DNA of 64,000 bases from Candidatus Zixiibacteriota bacterium. GTDB taxonomy: Bacteria; Zixibacteria; MSB-5A5; GN15; FEB-12. Below the pieces are notes generated by a model, which saw only the letters and a list, made by a program, of their open reading frames with translations, searched no databases and was not told where the DNA came from. Below are positions 36,701-44,394 of the stretch, one piece after another (within the stretch, counting starts at the first letter, position 1; the number at the start of each line of letters is the position of its first letter). The stretch is from contig JAJRSF010000053.1 of NCBI GenBank assembly GCA_024278935.1, positions 62,001 through 126,000 on the forward strand, written 5' to 3'. The translations under genes and the position numbers were made by a program.

Positions 36701-37082
36701 ACACCCTTCTGGATTCCCAATCAAGTTGGGAATGACATTTCTCAATTTCCCTATACTTTCATAGCATAATAATAACATACCTCTATATATGACGGTCAAT
36801 GTTGGATTCTGGTTCAAGTCCCGAATGACAGGAGTTTTTAGCATGCACAAAATCACTACAAATAAAATGAGCGAAAATGGCTTAAGCCATTTTTTTAAAC
36901 AAAGCCATTTCCCCGTAACAGGCTATGCCTGTCTTACTTATGTCTTGAAAGTGCAGAAAAACATACAAAGTAGGTTCCCTTTATATGCGAAACGAACCCA
37001 TTTTATAAGTAGTACCGTTGATAATAAATCAGGCAACGCCTGCCTTTATATGCGAAACGAACCCATTTAAATTAGTTCTAAA
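36701..37082. repeat. repeat-rich intergenic region
   Basis: Contains TTCCCAATCAAGTTGGGAA (36713-36731) followed by TGACATT, also present in part at 55630-55648. Then come a GGATTCTGG...CCCGAATGACAG segment (about 36803-36832), the right inverted-repeat arm (36842-36937), and two copies of GCGAAACGAACCCATTT (36987-37003, 37052-37068), each preceded by TTTATAT. The open frame at 36789-37070 is made of these repeats and is not called as a gene. Confidence 0.65.
36842..36937. repeat. right arm of long imperfect inverted repeat
   Basis: Reverse-complement match to 35544-35630, sharing ATGCACAAAA, ACTACAAAT, ATGAGC, AAAATGGCTTAAGCCATTTT, AAAGCCATTT and GTCTTAC in order. It carries an additional CAGGCTATGCCTG insertion. 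Confidence 0.75.
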
Positions 37083-39056
37083 CTATTTTTTAAAAGAGGC
37101 AGGTAATGTCAGTTGGTCGGCGAGTTGGGTGTAATTGCGCAACCGTTCTCGCATCTGCTTCAAGGCATCGGCATATTCAGTTGTGTCGGCTTCTTCAAAC
37201 AGTTGGTCTCTTTGTAAGTTATGATGCAATTTTGTATACAAACCTATTTGTTCGAAGTAAAAATAATCATTATCCAAATAACCAATGCGATCCCAGAGGG
37301 TGACAAAAGCAAAACCGGAATCATCGGCTGGAAGGTTGAGCAAGTCACGTCCCCAGCTTTCATGCTCATAATTTCCGCCAAGAATGCCGAGCAATGTTGG
37401 GACAATATCAACTTGTGAACCGATTGTACTAATCCGAACGGCTGAGTCACCTAGCAAAGTTGGGGCATAAATAAGCAAAGGAATATGAAAGAGATTTGGG
37501 TCGAGAGACATTTTAGGATATTCTAAAATTGCATGGTCTGAAACAAAGAGAAAAATCGTACTGTCAAATATCGGCTTTGTTTTCATCTCTTTGATAAATT
37601 TTCCAATAGCATAGTCGGCATAGATAATTGCGTTGGCTTTTTTGGAATCAAATGAGTCATCTTGGTATCGCATCATTGACGAATCAGGGAGATCAAACGG
37701 TTCGTGGTTTGAGATTGTTAAAGTTGATAATTGAAACGGACGAGGAAGAGAATCAACTAAGTGGTTTATTTTTTCAAACAGTAATTCATCAGGGACACCC
37801 CATTTTGAAAAAGATGCATCGGAATCAAAATCATCGACACCATAAAAATGATCGAAATGTTTTGCTCGGAAGAAACCTTCCATATTGTCAAAAGCAATAT
37901 CGCCACCATAGCAGAAAAGATTGTAATATCCTTCGTTGTGTAAAATTTCAGATATTGATTTAAAAGGATGTTTGGATTCATATTTTTTTAAGATTGCACG
38001 ACCCGGTAGAGCAGGGTAGGAGCAAAGAGTTGCCGCAAGTCCAAAATTTGTTCTGAATCCATTGGCATAAAAATTCTCAAACAGGATACCATGTTCTGTG
38101 AGAGAATCAAATTGCGGAGTCAAGTTCAGGCTGTCAACTAAACATGATGTGCGAGTACCTGCCCAGCTTTCCATGAGAACTATAATTATATTTGGTTGGA
38201 ACTCAAAATTTGGCTTAGTACTCATCGTTTGCTTTAGGGAATTGTTTTTATCAATGAATTCAGAATTCTCCTGAGTAATCATTGTTTGTACATTGGCAAG
38301 TGCAATTTTTTGGTCAACAAACGGAAAGCGGTCGGACTCATCTAGAAACGACAAGCGAGGGTCATGTTCTATTTCTGAATAATTTTTTATCAGAGTATAG
38401 ATTCCATTGAGGGCAGATTGGTTGAGTGTATGATTGTCAGAAAAATATGCAACTCCCCAATCCATCGGAGCAAAGGCAATGCGACCTCTTATGCCAACGG
38501 CAAGAAAGATCAGGAAGCAGAAAAAGAAAATTATACGAGACAAGAGTTTCTGATGAGTTTTTGTCTGATTTAATTTTAAAATCTTAAAATGAGAGTATAC
38601 AAAAAGAGCAGAAGCTATAAACCAGATAGAAATAAATTCCCAGAAAAGTCGGTCGGCATTGACATAATTTTGACCTCCGCTTCCGGTATATTCATACGCC
38701 ATGAAATTGAATCGGATATTAAAATATTCATAGAATCGTATGTCTGCTATCATACCTAAAAATATTAGAGGGAAAACGATATATGAAAAAGTAGAGAGAA
38801 CTGTTCTTACAATTTTGTTCTGCAAGTTAAACCATGGAAGTAAAAATAACATTGGGGTGAGCAAAGAGAGGATTATTATTTGGTCAAATCTGAAACCGAT
38901 CAGATAGGAAGTAAGAATCTGCCCGAAAGTAACATCGTTGTAAAATTGTTCTGAAAAGCTGAGATGAAAAACGAATCGGAAAAATGCAAAGAAAAAGACA
39001 AGACTCAGATATAAGAGGAAAATATATTGAAACTGGTTCGGGATTTTTGAACGCAT
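37083..39056 (-). CDS. LtaS/YejM-like membrane sulfatase-fold protein
   Basis: 657 residues. About five N-terminal membrane helices (to about residue 210) are followed by a periplasmic alkaline-phosphatase-superfamily domain. Visible motifs: PNIIIVLMESWAG (metal-binding Glu), NGFRTNFGLAATLCSYPALPG (catalytic Thr region), FCYGGDIAFDN, NHEPFDLPD and FVSDHAILEYP. Relatives transfer phosphoglycerol or phosphoethanolamine to envelope glycans or lipids, or act as envelope regulators. The substrate here is unknown. It is a single gene downstream of repeats, reading towards them. Confidence 0.88.
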   Translation of the reverse strand: MRSKIPNQFQYIFLLYLSLVFFFAFFRFVFHLSFSEQFYNDVTFGQILTSYLIGFRFDQIIILSLLTPMLFLLPWFNLQNKIVRTVLSTFSYIVFPLIFLGMIADIRFYEYFNIRFNFMAYEYTGSGGQNYVNADRLFWEFISIWFIASALFVYSHFKILKLNQTKTHQKLLSRIIFFFCFLIFLAVGIRGRIAFAPMDWGVAYFSDNHTLNQSALNGIYTLIKNYSEIEHDPRLSFLDESDRFPFVDQKIALANVQTMITQENSEFIDKNNSLKQTMSTKPNFEFQPNIIIVLMESWAGTRTSCLVDSLNLTPQFDSLTEHGILFENFYANGFRTNFGLAATLCSYPALPGRAILKKYESKHPFKSISEILHNEGYYNLFCYGGDIAFDNMEGFFRAKHFDHFYGVDDFDSDASFSKWGVPDELLFEKINHLVDSLPRPFQLSTLTISNHEPFDLPDSSMMRYQDDSFDSKKANAIIYADYAIGKFIKEMKTKPIFDSTIFLFVSDHAILEYPKMSLDPNLFHIPLLIYAPTLLGDSAVRISTIGSQVDIVPTLLGILGGNYEHESWGRDLLNLPADDSGFAFVTLWDRIGYLDNDYFYFEQIGLYTKLHHNLQRDQLFEEADTTEYADALKQMRERLRNYTQLADQLTLPASFKK

Positions 39057-39127
39057 TAAATTTTAAAACCTTTCTTATTCATTATGCGAATATGAAAGGT
39101 TCACTGCCAGATGTCAATCAATTATAC

Positions 39128-39451
39128 TTAATCGATATCTTCGACCACAACAGCAGTGCCATAGGCAAGTAGTTCGGCTGCTCCTGCCATAATGCTGGAT
39201 GTTGAGAATCTGACCATTATAATAGCGTTTGCTCCAAATGATTTTGCTTCCACAGTCATTCTATCGAGTGCTTGTTCACGAGATTCGGCGATAAGTTTTG
39301 TGTATTCGACAACTTCGCCACCGATCATTGTTCTAAAAGCTGCCCCAATGTCACGACCAATATGCCTTGCCCGCACTGTGTTGCCTCTGACAAGGCCTAT
39401 AGTCTTGATTATTTTTTTACCGTGAATATGTTCACCGGATGCTATTAACAT
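39128..39451 (-). CDS. YbjQ/UPF0145 family protein
   Basis: 107 residues matching the YbjQ (UPF0145) family end to end: GLVRGNTVRARHIGRDIGAAFRTMIGGEV, YTKLIAESREQALDRM, AKSFGANAIIMVRFSTS and LAYGTAVVVE. Members form small pentameric-type assemblies with no firmly known function. The ATG overlaps the stop of the upstream anti-sigma-like gene by one base, so it belongs to that sigma factor operon. Confidence 0.9.
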   Translation of the reverse strand: MLIASGEHIHGKKIIKTIGLVRGNTVRARHIGRDIGAAFRTMIGGEVVEYTKLIAESREQALDRMTVEAKSFGANAIIMVRFSTSSIMAGAAELLAYGTAVVVEDID

Positions 39452-39893
39452 TATTTTTTTACCTCTTTGTATCTGTCTCGTTTATACGCAAATAAACGTT
39501 CTCGGCTAAAGGATACAAGTAAAATTATTGCTCCTAAAATCAGAACTGCGGTAGCTATTTTAATGAAAATCGGTATAGTTGGATTTTGATAGATTTCAGA
39601 AAGAAATTGAAACATGCCATAGAAAATTAAAGCAATAGCACCAACAGAGAAGAAAATCCATCCGAAGCCACGTTCGAGTTTTTTATACATAGACTGCCAG
39701 TAGTTTTCCCATACTTCATCAGGCAAGTCAGCGTAGGTCATTATGCCTGTCATCTCTTTTAAATTCATGAACTCCTCCAGTTCGGTGCGTAGCTCTTGAT
39801 TGTTTTTGAGTTCTACTTCAAAGGCAAGTCGATCGTTCTCAGAAAGTTACCATCAACATAGCCGGCTAACATTTCTCGTTTATCCTTGCTCAT
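39451..39893 (-). pseudogene. anti-sigma-factor-like membrane protein, frameshifted
   Basis: A frame starting at ATG 39893 (MSKDKREMLAGYVDGN) overlaps the sigma gene by 14 bases and is lost near 39841-39847. With one base added there it continues as SENDRLAFEVELKNNQELRTELEEFMNLKEM into the open frame 39451-39768. The joined product of about 147 residues has a short N-terminal helical domain and two membrane helices (GWIFFSVGAIALIFYGMFQFL, FIKIATAVLILGAIILLVSF). The downstream ORF also has its own ATG (39768) with GGAGGAG five bases before it, so a 105-residue protein could still be made. No zinc-binding Cys are present, so anti-sigma function rests on position. Confidence 0.7.
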
Positions 39894-40434
39894 AATAAGA
39901 CCTCATAATATCTGCCAGTTTTTTTCTGGCGTAATAAAGACGTGACATGACAGTACCTTTTGAGATTTCAAGCAGATCAGCAATTTCGTCGTATGACATA
40001 TTTCTAAAATGTTGTAAAGTAATAATTTCTCTATCTTCATAGTCTAATTTCAAAAGAGCATTGCGGACATAGGCGGCGGTCTCTTTTTTGACCATGGCAT
40101 CTTCCGGGTTTGATGAGTCGATTAGCAGGTATGAGGCATCGTCGACATCGACCATTTTATTCTCACGTTTGCTTCGTTTGACTAGCCATGTTTTTGAAAG
40201 GTTTGAAATGATTCGATAGAACCAAGGCAAAAATGGTTGGTCTGTGTCATAGGTGTTGGCAGAACGGTAGACCCGAAGGAATGCTTCCTGAGAAATGTCG
40301 TAGGCATCATCTTTATTGCCGACAAGTCCTAAGGCAATTCTGAATGCAGTCTTTTTGTGCTTATTTACAAGCAGTCCAAGTGCTTTTTTATCGCCAGTTT
40401 TAATTTCCATAATTAACGCTCTGTCATTACACAT
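39880..40434 (-). CDS. ECF RNA polymerase sigma factor
   Basis: 184 residues. Region 2 (HKKTAFRIALGLVGNKDDAYDISQEAFLRVYRSANTYDTDQPFLPWFYRIISNL) and region 4 (ALLKLDYEDREIITLQHFRNMSYDEIADLLEISKGTVMSRLYYARKKL) are both complete. It overlaps a frameshifted membrane partner, which is followed by a YbjQ-family gene. The usual start could also be the internal ATG at residue 9. Confidence 0.93.
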   Translation of the reverse strand: MCNDRALIMEIKTGDKKALGLLVNKHKKTAFRIALGLVGNKDDAYDISQEAFLRVYRSANTYDTDQPFLPWFYRIISNLSKTWLVKRSKRENKMVDVDDASYLLIDSSNPEDAMVKKETAAYVRNALLKLDYEDREIITLQHFRNMSYDEIADLLEISKGTVMSRLYYARKKLADIMRSYYEQG

Positions 40435-40544
40435 TGTTTTCGATTATTCCATCTTTTAATATGACTACTTTGGTTTTTTTTAGATATTCAAAAATAATTG
40501 ATATTTATTCTGTTTTTCAAGCATAAAATTGTTTTATTTCAAAT

Positions 40545-41003
40545 ATGATCAAAAAAATAGACTTAAAGAGCGAAAAAGCAGTAATAACCAATGATATTTT
40601 ACGAGCTTTGCCTGATTGGTTTGGTATTGAGAAGTCGATTGTTGACTATGAGGCAGATGTTCAGGAAATGCCGTTTTGGGCAGTTTTTGAAAATAGTATG
40701 CCTGTCGGGTTTCTTGCCGTGAAAGAGCATTTTGAAAATTCAGCAGAAATTATTGTAATGGGTGTCTTGAGTGATAATCATCGTAAAGGTTTTGGGGAAT
40801 TGTTAGTTAGTGAATCGGAAAAATATTTGATTTCTAACAATTTTGATTTCTATCAAGTTAAAACACTGAGTGATTCACATCCTCATAAAGGTTACGCCAA
40901 AACTCGTGAGTTTTATTTGTCGTGTGGATTCAAGCCACTTGAAGAGTTTAAAACTTTGTGGGGTGAATCGAACCCTGCTTTGTTGATGATTAAAAAGTTG
41001 TAA
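40545..41003 (+). CDS. GNAT-family N-acetyltransferase
   Basis: 152 residues with the GNAT fold: PFWAVFENSMPVGFLAVKEHFENSAEIIVMGVLSDNHRKGFGELLVSESEKYL contains the acetyl-CoA loop (R/K-x-G-F-G-x-L), and TREFYLSCGFKPLEEF is the conserved C-terminal strand. Substrate unknown. It converges on recN with five bases between the stops. Confidence 0.85.
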   Translation: MIKKIDLKSEKAVITNDILRALPDWFGIEKSIVDYEADVQEMPFWAVFENSMPVGFLAVKEHFENSAEIIVMGVLSDNHRKGFGELLVSESEKYLISNNFDFYQVKTLSDSHPHKGYAKTREFYLSCGFKPLEEFKTLWGESNPALLMIKKL

Positions 41004-41007
41004 GTGA

Positions 41008-42663
41008 TTACTCGGGAAGGGCAACCATCCGTTTGAGTTCTGCTTCTTTTCCAATTGGATCTAAACTGACGACATTTATGACCGTACGCTTATCGGAACC
41101 TGTTGTCTTTTGCACGACAAAATGGTTGTCGGCTTCGCGGGCTATCTGGTGCAAATGTGTGACGACAAGAAGCTGACTTTCTGCGGAGAGACGTTTGATT
41201 TTTTTGGCAACATCGATTGCCGTTTGTCCACCGATACCTGCATCGACTTCATCGAATACTAACAATGATTGTGGCAGTTTTTTATTTTTCTTCTCAGCAG
41301 ACTTTAACGCAAGTAATAGGCGTGAAATTTCACCGCCCGAGGCTGTTTTGACAAGTGACTTAAGTGGCTCACCAATATTTGCGGTGAATAAAATACGAGC
41401 TGTTTCGAGTCCGTTTTCAGATGGTTTGATTCTTTTGTCTTTTAAAGGGACACCGTTTGGGTTTTCATCATAAATAAATTCAAGTTTGAAACCGGAGTTT
41501 GCAATAGAAAGTTCGGTGAGTTCTTTCTGCACAAGTTTTTCTAAATAGAGTGATGCTTTTATGCGTGTTTCAGAAAGTGAAATCGCTTCTTTGGAATAAT
41601 CCGCAAATAAGGCGTCGGTTTTCTCTTGAAGCTCTTCAATATAACTGTCAATGTCAGTTGGGATATTAGAAAGTGAATTGCTGATAGTTTCAAGTGCTGC
41701 TAGAATAGATTCTTCGGAGCCACCATATTTTTTCTTGAGGATATAAATTTCGTCAAGACGCTTATTGATCTCTTCGATACGAATTGGGTCGTCGATAATT
41801 GCTTCACCGTATTGGTCGATGAATTGTTTACTATCGCTGATTCGGTAGACAATGTCTGTGAGTTCTTCGACCTGTTTTGAAAGTGATAAATCTATCTCGT
41901 GCATTTTTTGAAGTTCTTTAAGTGCAGATTGAAGCATTGAGAGGGCAGAGATTTCGTCGTTTTCTAACAGTTCAGAAATTTGACCTGCAGAATTCATAAG
42001 GGAACGTGATGAGTCGAGTAGCTTTTTCTCCGAAATTAGATTTTCTGATTCACCAACTTGTATATCGGCATTTGTTATTTCTTTTTGCTGTAATAAAAGT
42101 AGTTCTCGTTCGGCTTTGTAAGAATCTCGTTTGTTGATAGTTTTGTTGAGTTGAGAATATGCTTCATGCCATGAGTGATATTTTGTTCTGACTGATTCTG
42201 TGAGGTCAGTTAGGTTCGCAAAATTATCTAAGAAATTGATATGGTTTTCTTCGTGCATCAAAAGTTGGTTAGCGTGTTGTCCTAAAATTTCTGCTATAGG
42301 TGCGGTGAGTTCCCGAAGTTCTGATAAGGTAGAAGGGATGTTAGAAATGAGGATTTTAGATTTACCTGTCACACGGATTTCACGTGTGATAGATATCTCG
42401 CTATCTGTAATATATTCGGCAAAGTTCTTTTTGTATTGGGCAGGCATAGAAGAAATGTTGAAAGACGCATCGACTTTCCCGACTTTCTCACCATACCTAA
42501 TAATATCACGGTCGCTTCGTCCTCCAAGCACTAATGCGATTGCGGTGACGATGACAGATTTTCCCGCTCCAGTTTCACCAGCTAGAACGGTCAAGCCGTT
42601 TTTGAAAGTGAGCGAACTTTTATCGATGAGTGCTATGTTTTGGATGTCGAGTGTTTTAAGCAT
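41008..42663 (-). CDS. recN: DNA repair protein RecN
   Basis: 551-residue SMC-like ATPase of double-strand break repair. Walker A is GETGAGKSVIVTAIALVLGGRSD near the N-terminus, a long coiled coil fills about 150-380, and SGGEISRLLLALK with LLVFDEVDAGIGGQTA gives the ABC signature and Walker B. The start overlaps the dnaG end by eight bases. It is the last gene of the mutS2-dnaG-recN operon. Confidence 0.96.
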   Translation of the reverse strand: MLKTLDIQNIALIDKSSLTFKNGLTVLAGETGAGKSVIVTAIALVLGGRSDRDIIRYGEKVGKVDASFNISSMPAQYKKNFAEYITDSEISITREIRVTGKSKILISNIPSTLSELRELTAPIAEILGQHANQLLMHEENHINFLDNFANLTDLTESVRTKYHSWHEAYSQLNKTINKRDSYKAERELLLLQQKEITNADIQVGESENLISEKKLLDSSRSLMNSAGQISELLENDEISALSMLQSALKELQKMHEIDLSLSKQVEELTDIVYRISDSKQFIDQYGEAIIDDPIRIEEINKRLDEIYILKKKYGGSEESILAALETISNSLSNIPTDIDSYIEELQEKTDALFADYSKEAISLSETRIKASLYLEKLVQKELTELSIANSGFKLEFIYDENPNGVPLKDKRIKPSENGLETARILFTANIGEPLKSLVKTASGGEISRLLLALKSAEKKNKKLPQSLLVFDEVDAGIGGQTAIDVAKKIKRLSAESQLLVVTHLHQIAREADNHFVVQKTTGSDKRTVINVVSLDPIGKEAELKRMVALPE

Positions 42664-44392
42664 TTTGGGATAAACTTTTTATTTCATCTAGGATTTCATC
42701 AATACGGTTTTGGTCACCGCTTGCTTCTGCATGAGGTATTTCTAGTTTGAGTTTTTGAATCTGCTTTTTTCTTTTGTCCACTTTGAACTGTGTCAGGAAG
42801 TTAGAAATCTCACTTTCAATTTGGTCAGGGTCCCATTCCATATTTGATACTTGTGAAATCAGAGTGATGAATTCCTGATCGGTTGCATTGTCAATCATTT
42901 TGGCAGCATTTATTTTTTTGTCAGATTTATATTGCTGGATTATTGCTGAGTAAAGTCGAGATAATTCTTTGGAGTCAAAATCATCGGCAGAGATAATTTC
43001 AAAAATAGATTCAATCGTTTTGGGATTACTAAATAAAAGCGAGAGTAATGAAATCTCAATTTTATTATGACGTTTTTGTCTTGATGAAACAAGTTCTTGA
43101 TTGTCGTCGGCTACGGGAGCTGTTGAAGCTTGCAAAAATATTTGCGGGTTGGTGTTGAGCCGTTCGGCAGCATCGGCAAAAAACAGAGTACGTCTTGTAG
43201 GGTCATTTATCTTTTGACCAATAGCAGCAAATTCTTTTATCAGTTTTTCTTTGCCTATGATACCTGATTTTTCTATGTCTATATCAAAGATACGGAATTG
43301 TATAAACCCGATTGCTTCCTGTTTAATCTCTTCAATTTTTTCTTTACCATATTTTTTGGCAATAGTATCAGGATCTTCACCTGCTATTGGTTGAATAATT
43401 TTTACTTCCATGCCGGCATCGTAGAGTGAATCGACTGAACGAAGTGCAGCTTTGCGACCTGCTGAATCGGAATCAAAAAAGAGGTAGGCAGTTTCAGCAA
43501 AGCGGGCGAGAAGGCGGGCTTGTTGGGAAGTGAAAGCGGTACCTGATGATGCCACGACATTTTTGATGCCGACTTGCCAGAGAGAGATGACATCGAAATA
43601 ACCTTCGACAATGTAGACTGCTTTTTCATCACGGATGTGATCTTTGGCAAGGTTCAATCCATAGAGGACATTACTTTTGTTATACATGATTGTTTCGGGG
43701 GAATTCATATATTTAGCAGGTTCACCTTTTTTTAAGGTACGACCGCCAAATGCAATTGGTTTGCCTGAGAGATTCATGATTGGAATCATGAGCCGTTGAC
43801 GGAACCGATCAAAATGTTTTTTTGTTTTATCAGAAAATATAACCAGTCCTGCTTTGTCGAGAATCTCTGTTGTTAAATCTTTTTTCTTGGCATATTTTAT
43901 AAAGCCATCCCACTCTTCGCCTGCCAAACCGAGTTGGAAATGTTCGATTGCATCGGGTTGAATTTTACGGGATGATTTAAGATAATTTTCCAATACATAT
44001 ATATATATTGGGTTGTGCAGTACTTCAGAGAAATATTCGAGTGCAGTTTGGTTGGCGTAGTTGAGCTTGTCGAGCAGATCTTTTTTGTAGTCAGACTGTT
44101 TGTCTTCTTCGATAGTTATGTTTGCTTTTTTGGCAAGGAATTGAACCGCCTCTACAAACGACATTTTTTCATGTTCCATTAAAAATGTAAATAAGTTGCC
44201 GCCTTTGCCACATCCGAAACAATGGAAAATTTGTTTGTCAGGGGAGACATTAAACGATGGAGTTTTTTCAGTGTGGAACGGGCAGAGAGCAAGGAAGTTA
44301 CGTCCTCGTTTTTTCAGGCGTAAAAATTCCCCGATAACTTGGACTATGTCGGATGCTTCGCGTATTTGCTCTATGGTTTCTTGAGGTATCAT
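42656..44392 (-). CDS. dnaG: DNA primase
   Basis: 578 residues. The CHC2 zinc finger has C37, H40, C58 and C61 (CPFHTEK...HCFGCGKGG). The TOPRIM core contains VYIVEGYFDVISL and FFDSDSAGRKAA. A C-terminal DnaB-interaction domain is present. Makes RNA primers for replication. The gene follows mutS2 by two bases and overlaps recN. Confidence 0.97.
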   Translation of the reverse strand: MIPQETIEQIREASDIVQVIGEFLRLKKRGRNFLALCPFHTEKTPSFNVSPDKQIFHCFGCGKGGNLFTFLMEHEKMSFVEAVQFLAKKANITIEEDKQSDYKKDLLDKLNYANQTALEYFSEVLHNPIYIYVLENYLKSSRKIQPDAIEHFQLGLAGEEWDGFIKYAKKKDLTTEILDKAGLVIFSDKTKKHFDRFRQRLMIPIMNLSGKPIAFGGRTLKKGEPAKYMNSPETIMYNKSNVLYGLNLAKDHIRDEKAVYIVEGYFDVISLWQVGIKNVVASSGTAFTSQQARLLARFAETAYLFFDSDSAGRKAALRSVDSLYDAGMEVKIIQPIAGEDPDTIAKKYGKEKIEEIKQEAIGFIQFRIFDIDIEKSGIIGKEKLIKEFAAIGQKINDPTRRTLFFADAAERLNTNPQIFLQASTAPVADDNQELVSSRQKRHNKIEISLLSLLFSNPKTIESIFEIISADDFDSKELSRLYSAIIQQYKSDKKINAAKMIDNATDQEFITLISQVSNMEWDPDQIESEISNFLTQFKVDKRKKQIQKLKLEIPHAEASGDQNRIDEILDEIKSLSQNA

Positions 44393-44394
44393 AC

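Noticed and set aside
36789-37070. 93-codon open frame
   Set aside because: Made of the inverted-repeat arm and two GAAACGAACCCATTT copies. Its composition reflects repeats, not protein constraint.
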